The notes beneath the pieces are model-generated. The model saw only the letters and a program-made list of their open reading frames with translations, did not search any database and was not told the DNA's origin. 64,000 nucleotides of DNA from Phalacrocorax aristotelis (taxonomy: Eukaryota; Chordata; Aves; Suliformes; Phalacrocoracidae): positions 14,488,723-14,552,722 of the forward strand of contig NC_134282.1 in assembly GCF_949628215.1 (NCBI RefSeq). Direction: 5' to 3'. Below are positions 24,205-36,000 of this stretch, in pieces. The translations under genes were made by a program, and so were the position numbers. How positions within the stretch are numbered: position 1 is the stretch's first letter; every line of letters begins with the position of its first letter.

Positions 24205-27115
24205 GGAACAAAAACAACATTTGACTTCTTTGCACAAATGTGCAGACTCCCAGACTGGAGTTAAACCCGTTTGGGCACAGACCTCCAGAATTAGCTAATG
24301 TCCTGCATGACCCAAACCCAGGCTCAACTCCCTCTCTATAAATCAGACAATTAAACAGCCAATACCAAGCAATCGCCTCTCCTATTCTCAGAATGTTTTA
24401 TGTTCACGTCACAAGCAATCCTGCAAAGCCTTGATAGGTATATTCATTATTTATGATCTGCCATAATTATACTGGGTACTTATAGCTTAGCCTGCAGGAG
24501 GCAGTGCCATGTGTGGAAAGCAGAACTTATCAATGCTAATGAACTTTTGCAGGGGATTTTGAAAAACTATGATTTCTTCTAAAAACAAGAAATGCAAAAT
24601 GGCAAGAGTTTAGCAAGAACATTTGGTCTAGGGTAAAACTGGGGAAGGCTGCCACCGGTTTTGAAACATGAGTTTTTACCCTCAAAATTTGTCCCTTCAA
24701 AAAAGAACTTCGGCCCTTCTTAGCTTCTACTTATATGGTGTCCATGCTCTCAGTTCTTTGCACAAACTTGCACAGACTGCACTGGCATGTCTTAATAGCA
24801 AGATATTTATGTAGAAGGAAGTGCCCACCTTCAGGCAGAAGCTAGCTACCACCCACTGGTAGCATATAAACAAGCCTGCACTTTCATGTTAAAAAAAAAA
24901 ATTAAAAAGGTGATAAATCTGGATGGGAATATCTCTTTGCATTTTTATTAATGCAATGTCTGTGAGTAAAGATCAGGAAAGTGGCTGGCATTCACTCAAA
25001 CAGCACGGTACCTATTGGTGTATATAGGCCTAGTGATATCTCTCGGATTATACAAAGTAACAAATGTTAAGGTCCAGCAGTGTAAAGGAGGCAGAGGGCT
25101 TCAGACAACATGGTACCCTATGGCTGTGGTAGAAATGGTGCACATCAAGACACTGGCAATACCAGTAAGGTTTCAAACACTCAGCTTTGAACTGAATTAG
25201 TGAAGAGAGAGATGATAAAACAGACACTCAGCAGAGGCTCTTCCCAGAATGCCAGGCAATGTTTCAGCTTTTTTTTTTTAGCAGTCTGCTAATTTGTGTT
25301 TATCAGCACAATGAAAGGTGGGGCATGGAAACATACGCAGAACTCAAAAGCTAAAACTGGACTGCCTACATTTCATTCTCTTTTTATTAACCATCAGCGA
25401 GTATTCTGCACAGACACAGCCCATGAAAGTAATGATAGAGAGAAATTAATTAGATGACTGTATTTCAATCATGGGGCTTTCTTGACATTTTATACCAAAG
25501 GAATGCAGCTCAAGCAGTTTGTCACTGACAGCAATGCCATGAAATTGCACTACAGCCTTGATAATTATCCTCTTCATTATTTTTATAATATATAAAGAGA
25601 TAAAGTACAACATTCCCCTTTCATTTTATAATAGTATGCAGGATAATGGAAGCAGCTGAAGGAAGATGTTTGTCTTACAATGCTACAGTTTAAATCTAGT
25701 GACAAGGAAAGAAGTATCACATTAATGATGCACAGAGAAGAGCACTACAAGCAGCCATCCTTTATGTAATTATTCTATGCAAACTGTAAACATATGGGAT
25801 AAATAATATTCCCCAAACTTTTCCCTTTTTCTCTTTCCTTAATATTCAAGAAATGTCAGTGACAACTCACTAGAAGGAAAAATATATTAATCTCATTTAC
25901 ATAAATTTCCTTCTTTGTTAAAAGCTAGTGTCATCAAAGCTTATAAAAAGATTGATGACCCAGAAAGGCTTGGATGTTTCTTTTATAGAGCAGTTCCAAG
26001 CACTTTTGCACTATACAAGCCCAGAAAATTAATAGAAATGTGAAAAGTCCTTTTGGCTCCAGGTAGAGACACTAAAGAAGTAAAGGTCCTATCAAGTGTC
26101 ATGGATAATTTCAGTTAGGGAAAGTAGCAGTAAAGCAGGAACAGTTCCATAATTTGGCAAACTATTTTAGACAATATTTGGAAAATATACGTAGGCAAGT
26201 CTCAGCTGGAACATGACAAACATGTACAAGGAGATGAGAAGTTACCATTTCCCTGTCTACCACAGTGTCAGATCAACTTGGTATATGAACAACAAAAGTC
26301 AGCTCCAGATGGCTGTAAAAGAAGTCAGTCTGTTACTTTAGTAAAGTGGAGTTTGAAATGAGAATAACTTCAGGAACAGCAACTTTGCAGGTAGTTTCAG
26401 CAGAAGCTGCCAAATTAAGCCTGTAGAGATATGAAGCACTTAAAGCAGCTTTGGAAACAGTAACCTCCTGCCTCCGAGCATGAAGTCAGGATATTCTCTT
26501 GGTGCGACCCCTCTAAAAAGAAAAATTTATTTGGTCTAGGCAATATCAGCTTCTTAGTCTGAATTAACTTATCCTAATAACATGATGATACATGCTTCCT
26601 TCTGTAGATTGCCTGGCTCCAGCAAAGGAGCTGGATTTTTAATTTACCAACATACCTTGGAAGATGGCTTGTGCATAAACTGAAAAACCATCAGCAACTT
26701 CATTTTTCAATGTGAGACCATGATATTGTGAATTTAAATAGGAGTGTTGCAGGCGCAGAATGTTGACTTGGATCATGTTTGCTGCAGTATAAGGACATTA
26801 ACTTCAGGGTGTATGCCTGAGGCAATTTTTTATTATCCTCATGACATGCATGTATGTGGGTACTCCATGTCACTTATCATATCTGTCAATTTCCCAGAGG
26901 TTTTGCTGTACTCAAGCTTTACACGGACCTGTTACAACTTTGTGGGAAAAAAGTCCAGCCAGAAATATTTGGCTGTTTGCCCAGGTATTGTATGAATGAT
27001 AAAACATACCCTTCTGTGTTTCCAAAGCCATGTATTCCTTTAAATATACCTGACAGCTCTAAGTTTTTTAGCAACACATATACTTTTGGAAAGACTTTTG
27101 GATAAATTTACAACT

Positions 27116-27559
27116 TCAGCCATTCACGCACCAGTTCCTGGTCATGCAGTCCAGATGACCCTGTAGTTTCCTGGAAATGTGGACTTTTTGGGCAAGGCCC
27201 ACTCTGCCTTGCTTGCCTCTACAGCACAGGAATACAGAACATGGGGTAGGTGGGATGACCCTGCAAAAGATATACCATACATCTGATCTGTGCATCCACA
27301 GCACTGCCAGTGCATTCCCTGCATATACCCCACGTGCTTGACAGATCTGATGCTTCCTCATTACAAAAGATTCACTGTGTACGTGATGTAGGGCCAGTTC
27401 ACATCTGTGCCATGAGTACAGAATTGTCAGATCTGTTGTGCACAAAGAGAGCAGCTCCACGTTAGCAGCACATCTGTCAGACACAACGAACCATTGCAGT
27501 CTTTCCCAGTGACACAATGGAACATAGCCTTTAAATGTATCTGAAGTCAATTTTATCAC
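27116..27559 (-). other. Longest open frame (147 codons), probably chance
   Basis: This is the longest ATG-to-stop frame in the window. The predicted peptide is rich in Cys, Trp and His, has no signal peptide, clear membrane segment or recognisable motif, and is not flanked by a promoter or polyadenylation context that I can point to. A rough estimate from stop-codon frequency predicts about one or two frames of this length by chance. A decayed retroelement or lncRNA segment is possible but unsupported. Confidence 0.3.
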
Positions 27560-27772
27560 TAGGGGAAAAACCTTTTCTGTTCTAAATCACACTACGGTTA
27601 TTCAAGAATGTTGTAGTCAGTCACATATATACCTCAGGCGGTTATTTTAATTGTTTTTCGATGGATCAGAGCAGACTAGGGCATACAAAGAATAAGGCAA
27701 TACTAGCTTTTGATCCTGAAGAACAAAAGGCCTGCATTAACCTATGTGCAAAGACAGGAGGGCTAACAAAAT

Positions 27773-27806
27773 GGGGGGGGGGAGAAGGAAGGGGGAAGAG
27801 AGGGAG
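27773..27806 (+). repeat. G-rich purine tract
   Basis: A run of ten G is followed by AGAAGGAA, five G, AAGAGA and GGG. It has quadruplex potential on the plus strand and triplex-type purine character. It is otherwise isolated. Confidence 0.75.
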
Positions 27807-28123
27807 AGAATCTGTCATATCTTTGAAGTAACCCAAGGTCAAAGGCTTCCTCTTAAGAATATATGAGCAATGTGAACTTACCCTACCCAGGAAGCTACCT
27901 CACAAGGTAAACATTTTCATAAGACAAGTCCTTGAAACTCTTCATAGTGTCAAAGGTTGAAATGAGCAAAGTGGTAGCTAGTTTAAGGCATCTCTCCTTT
28001 GAAATGTCCAAACTTTCTTGCTTTTCAGAGACATTTTACAGATAACACCAACAAAAGCCCCCTTGTTATACACAAAAAGAGCCTGCACCTTTGGAATAAA
28101 TAAAGGCATTCAAGTCAAGCCTC
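27807..28123. other. Non-coding stretch, nothing recognised
   Basis: Plain AT-rich sequence with no repeat, RNA or coding signature. Confidence 0.7.
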
Positions 28124-28201
28124 AAGGAAAAGAAAAACCAACACAAACCACCTCCCCCGGCGCCCCCTCCCTGCCCCACCCCAAAAAAAAAAAAAAAAAA
28201 A
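28124..28201 (+). repeat. C-rich block followed by 19-A tract
   Basis: An A/C-rich lead-in is followed by C runs of 5, 5, 3, 4 and 4 (28154-28182) and then 19 consecutive A (28183-28201). The minus strand of the C-rich block satisfies the G-quadruplex rule, and the plus strand could form an i-motif. A C-rich end joined to poly(A) could be a retroposed 3' end, but no body was recognised upstream. Confidence 0.75.
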
Positions 28202-30544
28202 GCCAGGTACTTCTAAACAAAAAAGTGACCTGAGTATCCAAAAATGTGAGCTATCAAAATTGTCCATTAGAACAGAATCAGAGAGTGCTTTAGAAATAGC
28301 TGAAGCATTGAAGACTCTTCCACCCATCAGGTGTTCATTATTTGCCTCAGCTGAATTGCCCGAGCAGCTTCCATGCACTTGCCAGGGCTAAGTCTGCTCA
28401 CATCCGTCTCCAAGCAGTTTATGATGGGAGGCTAAGTTTGCACTGAAGCTGACAGTGACTGCTCACACAAATCCTTTTAGCAATTTAGCAAAGAATTAAA
28501 TAGTGGTTACCTAAAGTATCCAAGACATCCTCCTGTTTAAAATTGTAGAGATTTGTTGCCTTTATATATAAACTTAAGAAAATTCAAACTTATGGGAACA
28601 ACAGTATAACAATGCTTCCAAAAAGTTGTCAGTTAAATACCTATACATTTTTTTCATTTGCTCAAGCCAAAGTTATTTTCACATTTTCGTTGCTAATTCA
28701 ATAGGATATTAAGCACAAGAAAAGTTTTAAGTACACAGAAAGGACTGTTAAATTAGGCCTATTCACACAGGTAATACAGCTTCACACTGGCTTAAGTACC
28801 TAAAATAGTACCTACATTAGAAAAGAAACAAAGGAAGTAAGTTTCTAAAAATGAGAGCTGAGGGACATAAAGCACACAGGCAGGTACACTATCATATTTC
28901 TTCATACAGAGGCACTGCTGCAACAGTGTTGTTCCTTCAAAGAGGTAGCTCCTCAGCAACGTAAAAATATACAGATTTTCAAACACAGTGAAATATTTTC
29001 TAATATGAACATCCTAAAAAGAGGAAATCAATAAATGGCATGAAAAACTTCAAAGACGGACCTCCTGTCAATGACAGAGGTTCTTCAGCAATGTAAAGTC
29101 TTTGAAGAAGGACTCCCAGTGCTGGGAAACCTTTGAAGTGACAGAAAGCAGACATTTATAATTACAGAAAGGTGCGGTGTCCAGCAGAGATAGTAAAAAG
29201 ATATAACTGGGGTATGTGTGGGGGAGGTTGAGTGGTGGCTTGGGCCGTGAGTGACCCTGTTCGCTTGAAGCCTAAAAGCCTGCAAGGTCAACTCTATATC
29301 CATATGAAAGAGACAATTTGTGAAATGGAGAAGTGGGTAGGGCTTAGAAACCAAATTACTGCAGCTTTCACACTTCCAGCACATGTTTATTAAACAAGGC
29401 ATATCTCTCTTTTCTCACTACCCCAGATTCCAGCACACACATAACCACACAGTCCATTTTCACTTTGCAGCCTGTAGTTCCCCCGAGGCGACAGCTGGAC
29501 TTGTTATGTCCATTGGCTTGGAAGCTGGCTGTACAATGAAGTGGGGTAGACCAACTTTACAGATATTTATCTCTATGCTTTCCATGAGTATATCACTCCT
29601 TCCTGGAATTCTTACTTCCCTCTTCTCCCTGGCTATTTTTGGATAAAGTGATATAGAAACCAGAAAAGTGAAAAATTATATTCTGGAAAAAAACTGTGAA
29701 CTGTCTGGATTCTGGAGGGTTGTTTTTTTTTAAATTCTTGGCTACTTGAAAGGAAGAATGTGGCTGTTTAGTTGACAAGAATAGATTTTTGGTTTCTCCT
29801 CAGACTACAAGGGCAGTCTCTGCTGTGTTTTTGGAGCAGAACAGGGTCTGCCCTTGCTCTGAGCAGTCTGAAAGCAGAAGTCATTTTGGCATGGTATTGA
29901 AATCCTGCTAGTGTGCCCAGCTGAGTGACAGACTTAACAGCTCACATTGTCCCCACCTTTCATATCTCCACAGTTCTTGGCTGTCCCAGGTCTCTTGCAC
30001 AGGCCCAGGTCTCCTGCTTCTGCCCCAAAGATCACATAGATACATCCAAAATATTCACTTTTATCTTCTTCCTAGTCTGTGACATGCTAGAAATATAACA
30101 TTTACAGAAAAAAAATTGGCATCTGATGCCAGCCAAGATTTTCTGGGAGGTTGAAATGAAAGACAAGCAAGCAAATCAGCAGTTGCTGCCACCTTATTTG
30201 AACCCATTTGGTCTGTCTTGTATACCTGGATCAGAATCTGGAAGCAGGACTGCACAGTGGGCTGATATAGGTCCTCCAGCCAAGAGGTCTGTATTCTTCT
30301 GCCCTGGTATGAGAAAGATACTAAAGCATTCTGTTCCTCAATGGCCTATAGCTCCACCTGTGACCCTCAAATCCATACAGTCCCTGGGCTGGAAGAAAAT
30401 GAACTACGAAAAAGCAAAAACCTGTTCCTTTTTGCTTGTGCTTCCTATCAGGCTAAATACTTTCAAGCAAAGGTTAGTAAAAGACGGCATCCTTTTAACA
30501 TTGAAATAAACACATGGACAATGATGGTTGGTAACTTTTACATG
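28202..30544. other. Non-coding stretch, no gene recognised
   Basis: Frames reach 105 codons (29085-29402, minus) with no recognisable product. Two similar words, CTCCTCAGCAACGTAAA near 28950 and TTCTTCAGCAATGTAAA near 29081, are the only internal similarity I noticed. Confidence 0.7.
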
Positions 30545-30640
30545 GCACATGCCATTCTCAGAGCTCAAATCTAGCAGCTAACCCAGTTTATGAATGGGAA
30601 AACTGAGGTCCTGGACAGAAATTCAGGCTGTGTCTGTAGA
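30545..30640 (+). mobile_element. MIR/CORE-SINE-like fragment
   Basis: The diagnostic block is CAGTTTATGAATGGGAAAAC, then TGAGGTCCTGGACAGAAA, corresponding to MIR TTTTACAGATGGGAAAACTGAGGC. The preceding TTCTCAGAGCTCAAATCTAG is loosely consistent with the MIR body. Only one block is convincing, so confidence is lower than for 14615 and 17535. Confidence 0.5.
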
Positions 30641-32980
30641 AAACCTTAAAGTCTTAGCACAAATATACCAATATTTATTACGGCAGGAAATTCAGAGTAG
30701 TCAGAATTGAGTCTATTTTTGTCTTTAGACAACCTTCAGTCCCAAGTTAAGGTCAGAACTAGTGAAAATAATACCAAAGTCCAATGCAGTCTTTAGAGAA
30801 TTGCTGAAGCTTATTTTGAACTCTTCTTTTGCTGGCCAGGCAACAACCATGTAATTAGGATAACTAGGCAATAGTATTTTTAAGGGAGTGCTATAGAGAA
30901 AAACTCAAACTACAGTACATATAAAAGCACTGTATTTGTTTTCTCATGCATCAACAATTTAGTTTTTCTTCTGTTCAGGAGGCTGGCCTGAAGGGAATAA
31001 GGGAAAGAAAATCACAAAGATTATTACCTTTTTATAACTATCTTTCTAAAAGTTATGGCATCAGCTACATGAGGTGCATAGTAAAAAGGAGAAAAAAATC
31101 CTAAATACCAATGGAGCAACCGTATGGAAACTCAGAAGCAATTAACATGCAGACAAAATTTTTAAGAGTAGTGATGAAATTAAGTATTGTTGCCAGAAGA
31201 TGTTTACTACTTAAAATATCTTTCAGGTCTTTCAAAATATTGCTTGGAGGATTTGGCATGACAAAGAAAGCAGATGTCAGATAACACATAACACATCAAG
31301 AAAACAATAATATATTCTGAGCTTAAGAGTCCTGCTAGTGATATGGTACAAAAATAAGCCTGGGCAATCTGAAATGGCTTTTAAATAAAACAAAACCAAA
31401 ACAAATTTGGATGTTATTTTTGAAGTGACTACACATCATGTAAATTTTGTGCTACAAAAAGTTAGGCAACAGACAGGATGAACTCAGCAAAAACTGAGAT
31501 TACCCTAAATACAACGGATCAGTGGAAATTGTTTTCTCATGCGTAGTATTCCCTAGCTGTGTAATGTGCACTGGTAAGATTCAGAACATCTGAAGTATGG
31601 TACATGGTGCTGTTTATACCACGGCTGTTTAATGCCAACAATTTCATAAAATAAGCACCCTAAATCCACAGCTAGACATCGTTACAAAAAGAAGGGTGCA
31701 GATGTAAAGACCTTTCCAAACTGGGAAGCAAGGATACCTTCCTCATGGCTGCTGCATGATAATCCTTTTGCATGCTTAGAAATATTACATTCAGTGTGTT
31801 CTGGCATGTGATACAACATGTAAAGATCTGCACCCATTAATATACCTGTCTTTTCTCCTATTCATTCCTGTTACTGGGATTCCTTAGGAGTCACATACCA
31901 GTTGTCCCTCGCTCTCCCATGCTGGATTCTAGGCCATTTCTACAGACAGTTCAGCAGAGCACAGACTACAAAGAGAAGTGGCTTTCCCCCTGGACAGAAT
32001 GAAGACATGCTGTCTGCTGATGCCCTGAATTGCAGCAGCAGTACACCTTGAACAACAGCAGAAGACCAGAGGTCATTGTACCCTCACAGCGATTTAGGTA
32101 ATGCCTCACTTACAAATGAGACCAGAGTAAAACAAAATTATGTTTAGTGCACTAATTACACCACAGGGACATCCTCATGACATAGTAAGAAAGGGATCTA
32201 AGTGATCATCCACAGAGGAACCAGTAGAGAGGCCTTAAGAATGAGGACCAAAACACCCTGAATTTAATACCATAAAATAAACCAGGAGCAGACAGTGCTA
32301 TGATTCAGAAGATGGAGGCTGGAATACCAGCACTGGTATTTCTGGCAACTGAAAAGACTTCAGGGCTCATTTCAGGGGCAGACAACTGCTGTCACTTGTC
32401 TCACAGGTAACAGGAACTTGAACAATAGGCTCAGCTGGCAGATAGGATGGGTTACTGTATTCATGCATTTAAAAGAAATAAAAATTGTCACATTTGGCCA
32501 TAGTGTAAGGATCAAGGGAAAGAACAGTAGTACAGAATGACCCAAAGTTATATGCCTGGTTGACATTCCTGGTTTTTACTGTAGATGATAATAAGTTCAG
32601 TGAGTTTGCCAAGATGTCATCTTTGTCATATTCTTTTTTGCTGTTCTTTCCTTATATTTTGCCTGAGAACACAAGAATCAGATTTATGAAAAATGTATGC
32701 TGTTGTCAAGTACATACTAGTAATTTCTGTGAAGTGTTAACTAAGAAGGACTTATCTGCCAAAATTTAAGTATATGTTTGTTTTTAAGCACTTTTTATTT
32801 TCATTCTTCTGTGGGAATCATCAAAATATGATAATGTATTGTTTAAATTCTAAACTTCAAATATAATAAACTAACCTGAGACAGGACCAATGCTGAGAAC
32901 TCAGTAATTCTTCTTAAACCCATTGGATTTCAGGCACATCTCAAGCTCCCAAATGCCTTTCAGATCCTAGAGATGTCTCG
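30641..32980. other. Non-coding stretch, no gene recognised
   Basis: AT-rich, with open frames under 70 codons. A small A/C-rich run sits near 31386-31400. No other structure was seen. Confidence 0.7.
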
Positions 32981-33026
32981 CAAAAAAACCCCCAACCAAA
33001 CCCCAAACAACCAAAACCAAAACCCA
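32981..33026 (+). repeat. A/C-rich low-complexity tract
   Basis: Seven A and five C are followed by repeated AACCAAA/CCAAAACC words with no fixed period. It matches the 15369-15424 tract in style. Confidence 0.85.
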
Positions 33027-36000
33027 GACTTCTAATTTTTTTGCAAATATCAATCAGAATACATTGCTTACTTCATTAAATAGCCTTTTCCAAACATATA
33101 GGAGTTGCATATCATGAAATCTTGAAATGCTGTATCAGCAGCTGAAAGCATACATCTATAAAAACCAGACATTATGAAACTTCTCCAAAACAGATTCAAC
33201 CATTGTACTAAATTCTATCAAGTAACATCTACGTACAGTTTCTATAAAATGTTCATTTTTAAAAATATTGGTAAGAAAGAAGGGCACGGATCAGGCCTCT
33301 ATTATTCTTTATACAGCAAACCACAAACAAGAGAGAATCCCTTGCTCTGACAAGTGCACTATATTACAGCTTTATCCTGCAAATGGTGATACATGTGTGA
33401 AATCCAAAGTTGGTAATTGTGAAAATAATTTTATCAATATTAGTAGGATTAAATCTACTTTTGAATATTAACTGCTTAGCAGGGTTGACGTAATACATGA
33501 ACTATAATAGAAAGGAGAAGATAAAAGTCACCACAGAACAGAAAACACTAATCAGTTTAGTTGCATTTTTCTTAGGACTTTTGCTGTTTCTGGCTACAGT
33601 CTGTGTGTCCTCTGTGAAAGACAACCGAGTGTTTGAAATGAAAAGCAGTGAACAAGAGTAAGACTTCAAAGATCACAGCATCAAGATTACTAGGGCTTTC
33701 CCAGGCATCAAGTATGAAACAGATATTCAGCTATTTAGCAGTGAAAAGGTAGCAAAATAACCTCACAAGGTAGCCTCACACTTGCATAAGAAACTCTGGG
33801 CAAGGATCAAATGTCAAGTTGATTAGTGGTTGGGGTATGGACTAAACTAGGCTTTCGAGAAAATATGTTTGAGGCTTGTCTCCAGCATGTGGATTTTTGC
33901 ACATACCTTCAGTAGGTTACTTAGGGCTCAGTTCCACTGCCTAAACATGGCTCTGTCTCCCACCCATGGAGATGGCAGATATGGTATAGGACATGCAGAC
34001 ACCAGAACTTTCTGGAATAGCAGCTTGAGGCTAGCAGAATACAGTAAGGCTTTTTAAATGGCACTAGACTGCTATATGGAGGCAACTGAATGCTCCTGCA
34101 CCCCTTGGTACGTGGGAACTCAGCTCTGAAGTGCAACACAGAAGACGCCTCTCACTCCCTTTAAGCACTGATGTGTTTTGTCTGCAGGTTTCCTAGGCAC
34201 ACTCTAAAACTTGTCGCTTAATCCTGAGCAGGTCAGTGCTTTGATTTAGGATCCACAGATTAGTGGATGCACTGCAGGACCAATCCAACATGCAACTGTA
34301 TGTAAGCAAATCTCACTAAACATAGTGGCAGCTAAAAGTTCCCTCAAAAACTTGGGGAATGAGGCTTACTGTCAGTCTCACTTCCTTAAGATGACAGATC
34401 AGCAGCTGCTGTATTTATGCAGAATCTGGGGGATAGTAATATTGCCTTCTGCAGTAAAGCAATGCCCAGTGAAGTACCCTAGCCACCAGGATTACTTAGA
34501 TTATCCACCCACAGATGCCTAAGTCTTCTTACGTGCTTTTATGGAAACCACAGGGGCAAGGAACATCAGTCTCTCGTGACGCCTGACCTCCAGGTCACCA
34601 AATGCTGTGCTGCTCCCTGATCCACTGATCAGCCAGACTCACTCTACCCTGGCTGCAGGGTCACCCTTCCCTCCAAATCCAGGGTGCAGTCATTGCATGA
34701 CAAAAGCCTGAATCCCACATCTGGTGTGAGTCAGATCACAGCCTGGCTGTGCACTGAGGTCCCACAGTTCAGGTAACTTCTTACGGTCATACCGTGTCTC
34801 GGTGATGGCAATGACTGCCCTTCCTCAGGCACGTTGGGGTGGGCACAGACCCTAACAATTAGGAGGTTTTAGCTACTGTGATGAGAAGGGCTGTCTATGA
34901 CTCCAGGCAAAATGAATTCAATTCCCACAGTTGCTAAATGACAAAGACTTCAGAGATACCACTCCTTCACTTTGAAGGATAGCAGGATACAGAACAGGAG
35001 GGGAAGAGGTGAGTCTCATCCTAAAGGAAGGATGGCCACTTAAAATCTCCCCTCTGCTACTTTTTTTTCTAAAGGGAAACTGCATGGTCCAAAAAGCTGC
35101 AGGTAAAAAGGAAAGCAACAAGGGAGCAGAAGATTGTTCTTACTTCTGTATGCTCTAGATTCCTTGCAAATAACAGGGATCTGTTATGTTGCAGGAAAAC
35201 TGAGAATCTAGCTGGAGCCCTCCTGCAGAAATCAAGGCCTGAAGTGTATAGGTCTTTGACCTTACCTGATTTTTTCAAGGGCATTTTTTATTAGCTCCTT
35301 TGCAAACTGTGTTAACTCAACTTCAGTGGCAGTATCAGTCTAAAATCCAAAGCACAAAATTCAGTTATCTCCTAAACTGTTCGCTTTCTTTTGTATTTTT
35401 CTATCAATATTATAATACAATATGTACAGAGCCTAATTTTTAGAGGGTTTGGAATGAATATGCTCAAATTGTTATTGTTTGGAGAGCATGCATTTTTCTA
35501 AGAATCACCTGCCTCTCGTATCCATAAACTATGCACAGTATGGTGGGTTGATAACATCAAAGGAAGCAGATCTTTTTCAGTTACATATCGTTTTCTGTAA
35601 ATCAGCTTGAAAGGTATTTTTTAGCTCATTTTGATTTTTATGCTTTCTTTTTCCTGCTGCTTGATGTAAAACTGACAAAGTAAAACTGACAATAAGCTGC
35701 AGAGAGATGCAAGCTTCCTGGTACAGAAGAGTAAACATTTCTCTTAACAGATGGAGTAACTTTCACTTTTATTATCATTAACAAACTTCAAAACTCCATG
35801 GAAGTGGAAGAGCCAACAAGCTAGCTGTTGTTTCCTGGATGTTGCTTTACAGCTGTATTTTTACAGATACCTGTATATTATCTTTAGAAGATCATGTAAG
35901 TTTAGAGAGTAACAGCTACACATCTAGAGCTTTCCCAAGGCCTGCAGTCCAATACTTTGAGCAGGACTGCAGCAACTGGACTGTGAAGGATAAGACAGAC

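Larger units (their letters stand above)
19631..27115. other. Long non-coding stretch, no gene recognised
   Basis: The largest frames are 88 codons (20978-21244) and 127 codons (22198-22581, minus), both without recognisable domains. The section holds an A/C-rich tract at 20887-20920, a possible palindromic-repeat fragment near 21694-21735 and a short CAG-rich run at 24180-24204. The segment 24390-24560 has a non-repetitive texture like that of conserved non-coding DNA, but nothing in the single sequence proves it. Confidence 0.7.

Noticed and set aside
24020-24235. Cys-run peptide as a metal-binding small protein
   Set aside because: The Cys run comes from the CAG-rich repeat read on the minus strand.
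27116-27559. 147-codon minus-strand open frame as a gene
   Set aside because: Length fits chance for 64 kb of this composition, there is no recognisable motif, and no promoter or splice context was seen.
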